Below, piece by piece: positions 7,710 through 16,455 of a stretch of 64,000 nt of DNA (its first letter is position 1; every line of letters begins with the position of its first letter). The notes beneath the pieces are model-generated. The model made no database searches. It was not told where the DNA came from and saw nothing but the letters and a program-made list of their open reading frames with translations. Made by a program: the position numbers and the translations under genes. This stretch comes from Comamonadaceae bacterium M7527 (GTDB lineage Bacteria > Pseudomonadota > Gammaproteobacteria > Burkholderiales > Burkholderiaceae_C). The stretch spans positions 1,922,001-1,986,000 of the forward strand of contig CP087990.1 in assembly GCA_021044545.1 (NCBI GenBank). The letters run 5' to 3'.

Positions 7710-9037
7710 ACATCTCCAAACAACAAGCGCCGTTAATCGTTGCATTAATGGCTTTGGCACTGGTTTTGGTTGGCTTGCTGCAAAGCTGGTCGTTGGCGCT
7801 AACCATACTGAATTACGGCTTGATCGCCGGCATCATGGCTCTGGGCCTGAATATTCAGTGGGGTTATGCCGGGTTGTTTAACGTGGGCTTGATGGGCTTT
7901 GCTGCGCTGGGTGGTATTGCTGCAGTGCTGGTGTCCATGGAGCCCGTGCCAGACGCCTGGGCCGCAGGTGGCGCTGGCATTGGCGCTGGTGTGCTGGTTA
8001 GCCTGGCCACCATTGCGCTGGCTATATTGGCCTACCGCCGCCTGCCTAAAGGTGGACTCAAGGCGTGGGTCATGACGGGCGTGATTGTGCTGGGCTATGT
8101 TGTGGCACGCTACTACTTTGACCCCGCGGTTGCCAGCATTGAATCGGTCAATCCTGCGCAAACAGGATTTTTAGGCGGCTTGGGCTTGCCTATTGCGTGG
8201 GCTTGGTTGGTGGGTGGTTTGCTGGCCGCTGGCGTGGCAGCAGTCATTGGCAAGGTCACATTGGGCTTGCGCTCAGACTACCTGGCTATTGCAACCTTGG
8301 GCATTTCCGAGATCATCATTGCCGTCTTGAAAAACGAAGACTGGCTCACCCGCGGCGTTAAAAACGTCAACGGCTTGTCAAGGCCAGTACCGTTTGAATA
8401 CGATTTGCAGCAAACCGCGTGGGCACAAGAGTGGGCCGCGCGCTTTGGTGCAGAGGTCCAGGACTTTGCCTCGATTTACGTCAAGCTGTGCTACGCCGGT
8501 TTGATATTGGCGATTCTGTTGGCTTTGTTCTGGCTGGCTCAAACGGCTATCAAGTCGCCATGGGGGCGCATGATGTATGCGATTCGTGACAATGAAACCG
8601 CTGCAGAAGCCATGGGTAAAAACGTCAAGCGCCGTCACTTGCAAGTGTTCATTCTGGGCTCGGCAATTGTTGGTCTTGCTGGCGCCATGATGACCACCAT
8701 GGACGGCCAGTTCACGCCGACGACATACAACCCCCTGCGTTTTACCTTCCTGATTTGGGTAATGGTGATTGTGGGTGGCTCTGGCAACAACCTGGGCGCC
8801 ATCGTGGGCGGTTTTATCATTTGGTTCTTTTGGGTCCAGGCCGAGCCCATGGGCTACGCGCTACTGAACCTGCTGACCTCGGGTATGGCCGAAGACAGCG
8901 GTTTGCGCGCGCACTTGTTAGACAGTGCTGCGCACATGCGCTTGATCACCATGGGCTTGATACTGCTGATCACTCTCAGGTTCAGGCCGCGTGGACTGCT
9001 GCCCGAGCGCGCAGAGCGCACACGCAGCGGGCACTAA
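7706..9037 (+). CDS. livM: Branched-chain-type amino acid ABC transporter permease, LivM type
   Basis: A 443-residue polytopic permease. LivM marks are GYAGLFNVGLMGF early, RSDYLAIATLGISEII in the middle, the ATPase-docking loop AIRDNETAAEAMGKNVKR, and IVGGSGNNLGAIVGG before the last helices. It starts inside the last codons of livH. It ends 12 bases before a broken DUF3429-like membrane gene, which may be part of the same transcript. Confidence 0.93.
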   Translation: MNISKQQAPLIVALMALALVLVGLLQSWSLALTILNYGLIAGIMALGLNIQWGYAGLFNVGLMGFAALGGIAAVLVSMEPVPDAWAAGGAGIGAGVLVSLATIALAILAYRRLPKGGLKAWVMTGVIVLGYVVARYYFDPAVASIESVNPAQTGFLGGLGLPIAWAWLVGGLLAAGVAAVIGKVTLGLRSDYLAIATLGISEIIIAVLKNEDWLTRGVKNVNGLSRPVPFEYDLQQTAWAQEWAARFGAEVQDFASIYVKLCYAGLILAILLALFWLAQTAIKSPWGRMMYAIRDNETAAEAMGKNVKRRHLQVFILGSAIVGLAGAMMTTMDGQFTPTTYNPLRFTFLIWVMVIVGGSGNNLGAIVGGFIIWFFWVQAEPMGYALLNLLTSGMAEDSGLRAHLLDSAAHMRLITMGLILLITLRFRPRGLLPERAERTRSGH

Positions 9038-9049
9038 CAAGGTCTTTCT

Positions 9050-9501
9050 GTGAGCCGCATTCCCAAAGCTGCACTGTGGCTGGGCCTGGCCGGCTTGCTC
9101 CCCTTTGTGTGGGGTGCGTTGCTGGTGCAGGGCTTATCGCCCAGTGCCGACTGGCTGTTGCCCACCGCCTTAACAGGCGATGGGCGTGCCGTCATGCTGG
9201 GCTATGGCGGCATCATCTTGTCGTTTATGGCGGGTGTGCTGTGGGGTTTTGCCACCAAAGCGCAGGGCCGCGAGCACCCTTGGCCTACGTATTGTCGGTT
9301 TTACCGGCATTGTGGTGGTTTCTGGCTCCGGCAGCCAGCAATAGCGCAGCCGTCATCAACTTGGTTGTGGGCTTCTTGGGCTTGCTGTTACTCGACTACC
9401 TGTTTGCCAAATGGGCGCTGACGCCGCCGTGGTGGATGGCTTTGCGTGTGCTGTTAACCGCTATTGTGGTGCTGTGTCTGTTGGTGGGTGTCTTGTCCTA
9501 G
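9050..9501 (+). pseudogene. DUF3429-like membrane protein, frameshifted
   Basis: The GTG start at 9050 opens a frame giving MSRIPKAALWLGLAGLLPF and several membrane segments up to about 9276. The homologous continuation (PLAYVLSVLPALWWF through to KWALTPPWWMALRV) is in another frame and ends at 9501. One extra C in the run CCC at 9277-9279 (GAG CAC CCC TTG) would join the two parts into a 150-residue protein with about five membrane helices, a length normal for this family. The function of the family is unknown. A real 1-bp deletion and a homopolymer consensus error are both possible. Confidence 0.75.
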
Positions 9502-9551
9502 CTGCTCGCATGCACTGGTCAGTCAAGCGCCCTAGCCCTTACACTTTGGGT

Positions 9552-9842
9552 ATGACAATGACCCTTGATAACACGCCTACAGATACAGACTTGCCCGCCA
9601 TGCCAATGGTTGCGCCCGGCCTGTACCGCCATTACAAGGGCGGCGAGTACAAAGTGCTTGGCATGGCGCGCCACAGTGAAACCCTGGAAGCCATGGTGCT
9701 GTACCAGGCCTTGTACGGCGAACGTGGTTTGTGGGTGCGGCCTGCAGCCATGTTTGCTGAGACCGTTACGGTTGACGACGTTGCACAGCCAAGGTTTGTG
9801 TTGGTCCACAACCCAGAGCAGGAGAGCCACCATGTCGGATAG
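9552..9842 (+). CDS. DUF1653 domain protein
   Basis: A 96-residue protein whose core GLYRHYKGGEYKVLGMARHS, followed by VLYQALYGERGLWVRP, is the conserved DUF1653 block. These short proteins are common in bacteria, either alone or fused to other domains, and have no established function. Two ATG codons (9552 and 9558) are possible starts. The 3' end overlaps the next gene, an exonuclease, by 11 bases, so the two are probably translated together. Confidence 0.85.
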   Translation: MTMTLDNTPTDTDLPAMPMVAPGLYRHYKGGEYKVLGMARHSETLEAMVLYQALYGERGLWVRPAAMFAETVTVDDVAQPRFVLVHNPEQESHHVG

Positions 9843-10875
9843 GCCGCAAATGGGTTTGGACTTGGGGCTGCCAGAGTTCGTCGAGACTGGGGCCACAAAG
9901 GCCAGCAAACCAGTCAAATCCGCCAACGCGCGCAACGCGGTTAAAGAAACCGTTGGCCAGGCTCATATGAGCCTGGACGACATGGCTAAAGCGCTCAACA
10001 CGCACGCGGACTACCGCGTGATTCGCCGTTTGGTCCCCGCCACACACTTTGACGGCGTGGCAACAGGCCCTACCAAGCGTGTTGCGGTGTTGGATACCGA
10101 AACCACAGGCTTGTCGGCTGCGACCGACGTCATTATTGAGTTGGCGGTGGTGGTGATGGACATTGACACCGCCACGGGCTTGCCCGTGGGTGAGGTGCAG
10201 GTGTTTGACGGCTTTCAAGACCCGGGCCGCCCCATTCCTAAAGAGGTGCAGCAGCTCACAGGTATCAGCGACGACATGGTCAAAGGCCAAGTCTTGGACG
10301 AGGCGGCGTTGTCGCGCGTTATGGACGGCGTGCAATGGGTGGTGGCGCACAACGCCGGTTTTGACAGACCGTTTGTAGAACAGCGCCTGCCCTACTTTGC
10401 AGATTTGCCCTGGGCTTGTTCGTTTGCGGATATCGCCTGGAAAAAACACGGCGTCGGTTCTGCCAAGCTAGAGGTGCTGGCTGCGCACAACGGCTGGTTT
10501 TATGATGCACACCGTGCCGATATGGACTGCCACGCATTGGCCGCCGTATTGGGTGCGCCAGTGGGCGAGACGGGCCGCAATGGCTGGCAAATGCTGTTGG
10601 CCGCGCTGGATGCGCCCCAGTACAAGTTGCAAGCCACTGGCGCGCCGTTTGATGCAAAAGATTTGCTCAAAGCCAGAGGCTACCGCTGGGACAGCGTACA
10701 GCGGGTTTGGCAGACACGCCTGTCTAGCAACACCGAGCTGGACGCCGAATGCGCTTGGTTGGCCGATCACGTCTACGCTAATCCGCGTGCGCAAGTGGCT
10801 ATAGCTACCGTAGACGCCTTGGCCCGCTACAGCACGCGCACGCCACACGTTGAAACCAGATCTGTCAGGGCTTGA
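9832..10875 (+). CDS. DEDDh 3'-5' exonuclease, DnaQ-like
   Basis: A 347-residue protein with a DnaQ-type nuclease core. The motifs are DTETTG with Asp88 and Glu90, HNAGFDRPF with Asp178, and HRADMDC with His227 and Asp232, which complete the DEDDh set. About 80 residues before the core are not recognised. The C-terminal part has a LLKARGYRWDSVQRVWQ motif seen in other DnaQ-like proteins of this type. It may act in DNA repair or RNA processing; it need not be the replicative epsilon subunit. The ATG at 9832 overlaps the DUF1653 gene; longer starts would lie inside that gene. Confidence 0.85.
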   Translation: MSDRPQMGLDLGLPEFVETGATKASKPVKSANARNAVKETVGQAHMSLDDMAKALNTHADYRVIRRLVPATHFDGVATGPTKRVAVLDTETTGLSAATDVIIELAVVVMDIDTATGLPVGEVQVFDGFQDPGRPIPKEVQQLTGISDDMVKGQVLDEAALSRVMDGVQWVVAHNAGFDRPFVEQRLPYFADLPWACSFADIAWKKHGVGSAKLEVLAAHNGWFYDAHRADMDCHALAAVLGAPVGETGRNGWQMLLAALDAPQYKLQATGAPFDAKDLLKARGYRWDSVQRVWQTRLSSNTELDAECAWLADHVYANPRAQVAIATVDALARYSTRTPHVETRSVRA

Positions 10876-10966
10876 CCGCTTGGGTTGAATTGGCGATAAA
10901 AGCCCCCAACTACATAACTTGCACACTCAGGAAAAAGTAGCCTTAGCAGGGCTTCAAGTTGTCTAT

Positions 10967-11323
10967 ATGGACTTTTTCAATAGCCTCATTGGCATTTTGT
11001 TTCGCTTGGTCTTAATGGCCGCTGGTTTGGTGTTTGTTGCCGGAATGGTGGTGGTGGCCATGTTTGCGCTGGCGCTGAGTTTTGTGTGGTCCTTGGTCAC
11101 TGGCCAGCGCCACCCTGTCAGTGTGGTGTGGGGTCGGTTTAGGCAAACCCAAGACGCTGTGTGGCGCGCCAGTCAGCGCAGGCGTGGTGGTGGCGATGGC
11201 GCCAATCCGTTCTCAAAGCCTGGCCCGCAAACGGCCCAACCCAAAGCTGCCAACGACGACGTGGTTGATGTGGTGGACTTGCAAGCCAGCCGTTTGCGCG
11301 ACGAAGACCAAGCGCCCAAATAG
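10967..11323 (+). CDS. Small membrane protein of unknown function
   Basis: A 118-residue protein with two closely spaced hydrophobic stretches (about residues 5-50: LIGILFRLVLMAAGLVFVAG and the following VVVAMFALALSFVW). A basic linker with SQRRRGGG and a hydrophilic, Pro/Ala/Asp-rich tail follow. I do not recognise the family. It is separated by 91 bases from the exonuclease gene and converges on rsmI. Confidence 0.6.
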   Translation: MDFFNSLIGILFRLVLMAAGLVFVAGMVVVAMFALALSFVWSLVTGQRHPVSVVWGRFRQTQDAVWRASQRRRGGGDGANPFSKPGPQTAQPKAANDDVVDVVDLQASRLRDEDQAPK

Positions 11324-11348
11324 ACGGCGCACCCGGTCGGCTTGCTCG

Positions 11349-12287
11349 CTAATCGGTTGTATTTTTTTGCAACGCCAAAGCCGCTGCGTACAGCTTGTTT
11401 TTACTCACACCGGTCAGCGTGGCACCCACTTGTGATGCGGTTTTGACGGGTAGTACCTCTAACAGCGTTTGCAGTGTAGACAACACACCAGGCGTTAATA
11501 CCTGGTCGCCATCATCTGCTGCTTTGGATGGTAGCGGGTGAATGGCCAGTACGTACTCGCCGCGCAGCCGGTTGGCATCGGCTTGCAGCCATGCCTCAAA
11601 GTCTTGACAAAAATGGGTAGAGATAGATTCAAACTGTTTGGTGAGTTCGCGCCCAGCGCTGATGCGGCGTTGCCCCCAGGCGCTGAGCTCTTTGGCCAAT
11701 TGGGTCAGACGGTGAGGAGCCTCCAGCAATACGACAGCTCGACTGGTGTCGCGCAGCTCTTGCAATGCTTGCGCCCTGGCCGCGCCCTTGTTGGGCAAAA
11801 AGCCCGCGAACAAAAAGCCCTGAGTGGCGAATTGTTCAGCGCCGTCCGTCAGCCCCATGGCGCTGATCAGCGTGGTCACACTGCTGGCACCGGGCAGTGG
11901 CATCACGCGCAGGCCCGCACCTTGCACGGTAGCGGCGAGTTTGGCGCCGGGGTCGCTCACGCCGGGCGTGCCCGCATCACTTACGTAGGCAATGCGCTGG
12001 CCTTGCTGCAACCGTTGCAACACGCCTTGGCTGGCTTGCGCTTCGTTGTGTTGGTGTAGCGCGATCAGTGGTTTCTTGATACCGTAGGCTGCCAGCATGT
12101 GTTGGGTGTGGCGTGTGTCCTCACAGGCCACGGCGTCTACCAAGTCCAGTGCGCACAAAGCGCGAAGGCTGATGTCGGCCAAGTTGCCAATAGGCGTGGC
12201 CACCATCAACAAGGTGGATGTGGGGTAATGCTGTTGTGCCGCGGCCTCTTTGGCGCCTGCTAATGCTTGGGAATACGATGTGGCCAA
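11349..12287 (-). CDS. rsmI: 16S rRNA (cytidine(1402)-2'-O)-methyltransferase
   Basis: A 312-residue SAM-dependent methyltransferase of the tetrapyrrole-methylase fold. Visible motifs are LLMVATPIGNLADISLRAL near residue 26, ACEDTRHTQHML at about 54-65, SDAGTPGVSDPG and a PGASSVTTLISAMGL loop. It methylates the ribose of C1402 of 16S rRNA in the decoding centre. It stands head-to-head with yraN, 14 bases apart, as in the yraL-yraN-diaA-yraP arrangement known from E. coli. Confidence 0.95.
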   Translation of the reverse strand: MATSYSQALAGAKEAAAQQHYPTSTLLMVATPIGNLADISLRALCALDLVDAVACEDTRHTQHMLAAYGIKKPLIALHQHNEAQASQGVLQRLQQGQRIAYVSDAGTPGVSDPGAKLAATVQGAGLRVMPLPGASSVTTLISAMGLTDGAEQFATQGFLFAGFLPNKGAARAQALQELRDTSRAVVLLEAPHRLTQLAKELSAWGQRRISAGRELTKQFESISTHFCQDFEAWLQADANRLRGEYVLAIHPLPSKAADDGDQVLTPGVLSTLQTLLEVLPVKTASQVGATLTGVSKNKLYAAALALQKNTTD

Positions 12288-12301
12288 AACGATGAGACTT
12301 T

Positions 12302-12700
12302 ATGCCTAAAGCGGTTGTAACCAACAGCACCACAAACACCACAAAGGCGCTGGGTGATGTGGCAGAAGACCTCGCCATGCGTTACTTGCTGGACCAAGGG
12401 TTGAGCCTGGTGCAACGCAACTACAGCACGCCGGGGCGAGGTGGTGGTGAAATTGATTTGATTATGCGGCAAGCCGACCACACCCTGGTGTTTGTGGAGG
12501 TGCGCGCACGCAACAGTGCCGACTTCGGGGGCGCGGCGGCTAGTATCAGCGCCGGCAAGCGCCGCCGTATTGTGCTGGCGGCGCGGTTTTATTTGTCGCG
12601 GCTACCCAGCTGGCCGCCGTGCCGCTTTGATGTGGTCACCGTACAAGGCGCGCGCGGCCAGGAGGTGGTGCAGTGGTTGCAAGCGGCATTTGACGCATAA
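12302..12700 (+). CDS. yraN: YraN / UPF0102 family predicted endonuclease-fold protein
   Basis: A 132-residue protein with the UPF0102 pattern: GDVAEDLAMRYLLDQG, then GGGEIDLIM with the acidic residue pair, and VFVEVRARNSADFGGAAASI around the Glu-x-Lys-like position. The fold is like Holliday-junction resolvases, but activity is not established for the family. Here the usual VEVK is VEVR. It lies between rsmI and a SIS-domain gene. Confidence 0.92.
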   Translation: MPKAVVTNSTTNTTKALGDVAEDLAMRYLLDQGLSLVQRNYSTPGRGGGEIDLIMRQADHTLVFVEVRARNSADFGGAAASISAGKRRRIVLAARFYLSRLPSWPPCRFDVVTVQGARGQEVVQWLQAAFDA

Positions 12701-12774
12701 AGGTTTGCCAAGGGTGTTGCGCAGGCCTTGTGGCCAAGCCTGCAGGCAGGGTGTTTCTGCGTCTATGATTAGCC

Positions 12775-13344
12775 ATGCTTTTACAACGCATACAGCAACA
12801 ATTCATAGACAGCGCTGACTTCAAGTACCAGTGCGCCCAAAGTCTGGGTGCTGCCACTGAGTTGGCGGTACAAGCCGTGTTTTCTTGTCTGACCAATGGC
12901 GGCAAAGTCATGGTGGCCGGTGTGGGCGCGACGCAGCCCTTGGCCCTGTACGCCACATCGCTGTTACTGGGCCGCTTTGAGCGCGAGCGTCCAGAGCTGG
13001 CGGCTTTGGCACTGGGTTTGCACAGCCATAATGGCCTTGGTGACCGGGGTATTGCGCGTGAGGTAAGAGCCTTGGGCGTGTCTGAAGACCTGGTACTGGT
13101 GATCAGCACCAAGGGCGCCGAGGCTTCGCTGGGTGCTGCGGTAGACGCCGCTCACGAGCGTGACATGACGGTAGTGGCCCTGGTAGGTGGCACCAGCCCT
13201 GAACTGGTGCAGTCCTTGCACGACACAGACGTGGCCGTGTGCGTGCCCAGCGAGCAACATGGCCGCATTTACGAGGTGATGATGATGGTGTTGCACTGCA
13301 TGTGTGACGGTGTCGATATACAGTTATTGGGTGAAGAGCCTTAA
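12775..13344 (+). CDS. diaA: SIS-domain protein, DiaA/GmhA-like
   Basis: A 189-residue protein with one sugar-isomerase domain: GGKVMVAGVGATQPLALYAT, then LVLVISTKGAEASLGAAVDA and the C-terminal HCMCDGVD. Gene order (yraN, this gene, a BON lipoprotein) matches E. coli yraN-diaA-yraP, which supports DiaA, a DnaA-binding regulator of replication initiation. The GNGGSA loop usual in DiaA/GmhA is replaced by GVGATQ, so sugar-phosphate isomerase activity is doubtful. The stop overlaps the first possible start of the next gene. Confidence 0.75.
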   Translation: MLLQRIQQQFIDSADFKYQCAQSLGAATELAVQAVFSCLTNGGKVMVAGVGATQPLALYATSLLLGRFERERPELAALALGLHSHNGLGDRGIAREVRALGVSEDLVLVISTKGAEASLGAAVDAAHERDMTVVALVGGTSPELVQSLHDTDVAVCVPSEQHGRIYEVMMMVLHCMCDGVDIQLLGEEP

Positions 13345-13379
13345 TGGCTTTGTTTGGGATTTTTTCTGGGAGTTTTGAC

Positions 13380-14057
13380 ATGACAGGTATCAAACGCACG
13401 GCGCAAGCCGCTTTACTCGCATCGCTGGCAGCGTTGACGCTGTCCGCCTGCGCGCCGCTGCTCATAGGTAGCGCGGCGACAGGCGTATTGGTGGCAACAG
13501 ATAGGCGTACATCTGGTGCGCAAATCGAAGACCAAGCCATTGAACTGAAGGCTGGCAGTCGCATTAAAGAAGCTATTGGCGATCAAGGTCACATCAACGT
13601 AACAAGCTTCAATCGCCGCGTACTTATCACTGGTGAAGTGCCTAGCGATGCAAACAAGTCGGCCGTTGCGGGTGCGGTTAGCAAAACAGAGAATGTGCAG
13701 CTGGTGGTGAATGAGCTGGCCGTGGGCGGCAACTCGTCGTTGGCCAATCGTGCGCGTGACACCCTGGTTACCACGCGCGTCAAAGCGTCGCTGATTGACG
13801 CCAAAGACCTGCAGGCCAGCGCCGTTAAGGTGGTGACTGAGCGTGGCAGCGTGTACCTCATGGGCATAGTGACACAGCGCGAAGCCGACCGCGCGACCGA
13901 CATGGCGAGCAGCACATCGGGCGTTCAGCGTGTGGTGCGTTTGTTTGAGGTGATTTCTGAGGAAGAACTCAAGCGTTTACTGCCCCCACCACCGCCACCA
14001 GAGCCAAAGGTTAAAACCCAGCCGGTGATGACCAATGTGGTGACTGAGGTTAAGTAA
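13380..14057 (+). CDS. BON-domain outer-membrane lipoprotein, DolP/YraP-like
   Basis: A 225-residue protein with a lipoprotein signal ending LSAC at residues 21-24, so Cys24 should be lipidated, followed by two BON domains. The ATG at 13380 is chosen because it gives a compact signal peptide and has GGGAG upstream; an ATG at 13344 would add 12 residues. DolP supports outer-membrane integrity in E. coli. The tail is proline-rich (PPPPPPEPK). A bidirectional terminator follows directly. Confidence 0.87.
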   Translation: MTGIKRTAQAALLASLAALTLSACAPLLIGSAATGVLVATDRRTSGAQIEDQAIELKAGSRIKEAIGDQGHINVTSFNRRVLITGEVPSDANKSAVAGAVSKTENVQLVVNELAVGGNSSLANRARDTLVTTRVKASLIDAKDLQASAVKVVTERGSVYLMGIVTQREADRATDMASSTSGVQRVVRLFEVISEEELKRLLPPPPPPEPKVKTQPVMTNVVTEVK

Positions 14058-14084
14058 AAAAAGGGGCTTGATAGCCCCTTTTTT
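14056..14084. terminator. Bidirectional Rho-independent terminator
   Basis: GGGGCT-TGAT-AGCCCC, flanked by seven A and six T, lies between the convergent BON-lipoprotein gene and the dehydrogenase gene. On both strands the stem is followed by a T-run. Confidence 0.88.
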
Positions 14085-14098
14085 AGGTCTTCAGGCAA

Positions 14099-15025
14099 TT
14101 ATTTCAAGCGCCTGATCAGACTTGACGTATCCCAGCGCGCGCCGCCTAACTGCTGCACATCAGCGTAAAACTGGTCCACCAGGGCGGTCACAGGCAAGCG
14201 TGCGCCGTTGCGGTTGGCCTCGGCCAATACCAGGCCTAGGTCTTTGCGCATCCAGTCCACGGCAAAGCCAAAGTCAAACTGGTCGGCCACCATGGTTTTG
14301 CCACGGTTGTCCAGCTGCCAGCTTTGCGCTGCGCCTTTTCCAATCACGTCTAGCACTTGATTCATGTCCAGATTGGCGCGCTGGCCAAACGCAACCGCTT
14401 CGCTCAAGCCTTGCACCAGGCCTGCAATGCAAATTTGATTCACCATTTTGGTGAGTTGGCCTGCACCGCTGTCGCCCATGCGAGTCACCGCGCGTGCAAA
14501 GCAGGCCACAACGTCTTTCGATGCGTCAAAGGCAGCCTGGTCGCCGCCACACATCACAGTCAGCATGCCGTTTTGTGCGCCAGCCTGGCCGCCAGATACG
14601 GGCGCGTCTACGAACGCCAGGCCCAATTGCCTGGCCGCTTTGTGCATGTCGCGCGCCAACTCGGCCGAAGCGGTGGTGTGGTCTACAAATATCGCCCCTT
14701 CAGTCATGCCTGCAAAGGCGCCGTCTGCGCCCAGGCACACGGCGCGCACATCGTCGTCGTTACCGACACATGCCATGACAATGCTGGCACCTGCTGCAGC
14801 TTCGCGCGGCGTGCCGGCTTGGCGTAGCACGCCTGTGTCAATTCCAGCGGCCTTGCAGTCTGCCAGCCAGGCATGCGATTTAGTCGGTGTGCGGTTGTAG
14901 ACGGTGACGGTGTGGCCTGCCTTGGCCAAGTGTCCAGCCATGGCATAGCCCATTACGCCCAAACCTAAAAATGCAACGGTTTGCTTATTGGTTTGGCTGT
15001 AGGTTTTGTCGTTGATAAAGGTCAT
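14099..15025 (-). CDS. NAD(P)-dependent beta-hydroxyacid dehydrogenase (HIBADH family)
   Basis: About 308 residues. A Rossmann motif AFLGLGVMGYAMAGHLAKAG lies near the N-terminus, followed by VYNRT, DAPVSGGQAGAQNG and GAGQLTKMVNQ with the catalytic Lys. This is the 3-hydroxyisobutyrate / tartronate semialdehyde reductase group, including GarR and GlxR. The exact substrate is not readable. The ATG at 15025 gives MTFINDK; a start 48 bases upstream would add a stretch unlike the family. It is divergent from the YggS gene. Confidence 0.87.
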   Translation of the reverse strand: MTFINDKTYSQTNKQTVAFLGLGVMGYAMAGHLAKAGHTVTVYNRTPTKSHAWLADCKAAGIDTGVLRQAGTPREAAAGASIVMACVGNDDDVRAVCLGADGAFAGMTEGAIFVDHTTASAELARDMHKAARQLGLAFVDAPVSGGQAGAQNGMLTVMCGGDQAAFDASKDVVACFARAVTRMGDSGAGQLTKMVNQICIAGLVQGLSEAVAFGQRANLDMNQVLDVIGKGAAQSWQLDNRGKTMVADQFDFGFAVDWMRKDLGLVLAEANRNGARLPVTALVDQFYADVQQLGGARWDTSSLIRRLK

Positions 15026-15083
15026 ATCGGTTTTTAAGCAGTGTGGATAACGCAGGTGGGTGAATGCACGCATACTAACGCGT

Positions 15084-15815
15084 ATGAGTGAACAAAGCAG
15101 TCGTCTACAAGATACCAGCGCCAGGCGTTTGCAATCTGTGCGCGAGCAAATAAATGCCGCATCCAGTCGTTACAACAGACCTGTTGATGCCGTCACATTG
15201 CTGGCCGTTAGTAAAACATGGCCCGCGCAAGCCGTGGCCGACATGGCGAGAGCTGGACAACTGGCCTTTGGCGAAAACTATATTCAAGAAGGCGTAGACA
15301 AGGTGCTGGCCGTGCGCGAGTTATTGCCTCATGCTGCGTTGCAGTGGCATTGCATTGGGCCCATACAAAGCAATAAAACAAAGCTCGTGGCTGCCCACTT
15401 TGACTGGGTGCACAGTATTGACAGGCTCAAGATTGCGCAACGCTTAAGCGAGCAGCGCCCGGCGCATTTGCCGCCTTTGCAGGTGTGCGTGCAAGTCAAC
15501 GTGGACGACGCACCAAGCAAAGCAGGCGTAGCCGTACAGCATGCACAAGCCTTGGCGCTTGACATTGCCGCACTGCCCAATTTGGTGCTGCGCGGCATCA
15601 TGTGCATACCTGACCCGGTCTTGGGTTTTGAGGCGCAAGTGGACGCCTTTCAGCGTGCAACACACCGGTTTAGGGAATGGCAGCAAGCCGGGTTAGCGGT
15701 AGATACCTTATCCATGGGCATGAGCGGCGACTTGGATGCGGCCATTGCGGCGGGCTCTACCATGGTGCGTGTGGGCACAGCCTTGTTTGGTGTGCGCGAT
15801 GGCTATGGCGCTTGA
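15084..15815 (+). CDS. YggS-family pyridoxal-phosphate homeostasis protein
   Basis: A 243-residue single-domain PLP-binding TIM barrel. LLAVSKTWP carries the Schiff-base lysine, followed by FGENYIQEG, WHCIGPIQSNK, NVDDAPSKAG and LSMGMSGDLDAAIAAGSTMV, which are the standard blocks of the YggS/PROSC family. The protein binds PLP and affects vitamin B6 and amino-acid balance, with no known catalysis. A GTG at 15060 could add eight residues; the ATG is preferred. Confidence 0.93.
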   Translation: MSEQSSRLQDTSARRLQSVREQINAASSRYNRPVDAVTLLAVSKTWPAQAVADMARAGQLAFGENYIQEGVDKVLAVRELLPHAALQWHCIGPIQSNKTKLVAAHFDWVHSIDRLKIAQRLSEQRPAHLPPLQVCVQVNVDDAPSKAGVAVQHAQALALDIAALPNLVLRGIMCIPDPVLGFEAQVDAFQRATHRFREWQQAGLAVDTLSMGMSGDLDAAIAAGSTMVRVGTALFGVRDGYGA

Positions 15816-15828
15816 GTTGTGGGCAGCG

Positions 15829-16338
15829 TTAAAGCTGTGGTAGCGGCAAACGCATACTGCATTTCACCTCTTCCATAACCGGGTAGGTGCGGGTTTCGCG
15901 CACACCGGGCAGCTCCCACAGCACTTGGCCAGCAAACTTGCGAAATGCGTCCATATCGGCCACACGGGTTTTGATCAGGTAGTCAAAACCACCAGCCACC
16001 ATGTGGCACTCCAGTATGGCTGTGTGCACTTGCACGGCCGCCTTGAATTGATCAAACACGTTGGGTGTGGTGCGGTCCAGCAGCACCTCCACAAAAACAA
16101 TCAGGCCTAGGTCAAGCTGACGTGGGCTGAGTACGGCTTGATAGGCCTCAATAAAGCCATCGCGCTGCAAGCGGGTGACGCGGGCCAATGTGGCTGTGGG
16201 CGACAAGGCCACCAACTCAGCCAACCTGATGTTGGTAATGCGGGCGTCGGCCTGTAGCGCGCTCAAAATTTTGACGTCTATGCGGTCAATATCCAAAGAA
16301 CGGGTTGTAGATGGCTTTAAAGGCGATTTTTGACTCAT
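15829..16338 (-). CDS. Lrp/AsnC-family transcriptional regulator, probable PutR-type
   Basis: A 169-residue regulator. An N-terminal helix-turn-helix (DIDRIDVKILSALQADARI, then LAELVALSPTATLARVTRL) is followed by a ligand-binding RAM domain containing GGFDYLIKTRVADMDAF. It is divergent from putA across a 117-base region. In other proteobacteria whose PutA lacks a DNA-binding domain, an Lrp-type PutR activates putA in response to proline; the same role here is inferred from position. Confidence 0.87.
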   Translation of the reverse strand: MSQKSPLKPSTTRSLDIDRIDVKILSALQADARITNIRLAELVALSPTATLARVTRLQRDGFIEAYQAVLSPRQLDLGLIVFVEVLLDRTTPNVFDQFKAAVQVHTAILECHMVAGGFDYLIKTRVADMDAFRKFAGQVLWELPGVRETRTYPVMEEVKCSMRLPLPQL

Positions 16339-16348
16339 AAAACGCTAC

Positions 16349-16371
16349 TTTCATAGATAAATATAGTGAAA
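16349..16371. promoter_or_regulatory. AT-rich Lrp-like operator candidate
   Basis: TTTCA (16349-16353) and TGAAA (16367-16371) flank an AT-rich 13-base centre just upstream of the lrp-type gene, in the shared control region with putA. Spacing and composition resemble Lrp/AsnC sites. No binding data can be inferred beyond that. Confidence 0.35.
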
Positions 16372-16407
16372 TATATGGCGATTGTAGCCTGATGATGTGG
16401 ATCTGAC

Positions 16408-16424
16408 GGTTGAGGTGCTCAACC
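16408..16424. promoter_or_regulatory. Perfect inverted repeat upstream of putA
   Basis: GGTTGAG-GTG-CTCAACC lies 31 bases before the putA start codon. It may be an operator for the divergent Lrp-type regulator or a hairpin in the putA leader. The repeat is exact over 7 bp on each side. Confidence 0.4.
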
Positions 16425-16455
16425 TGTCGCCATTCATATTTATTGGAGCGTTTCC

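Noticed and set aside
9050..9501. Two separate small membrane proteins rather than one broken gene
   Set aside because: The second part has no start codon with a ribosome site and the parts join into one protein of normal family length with a single added C.
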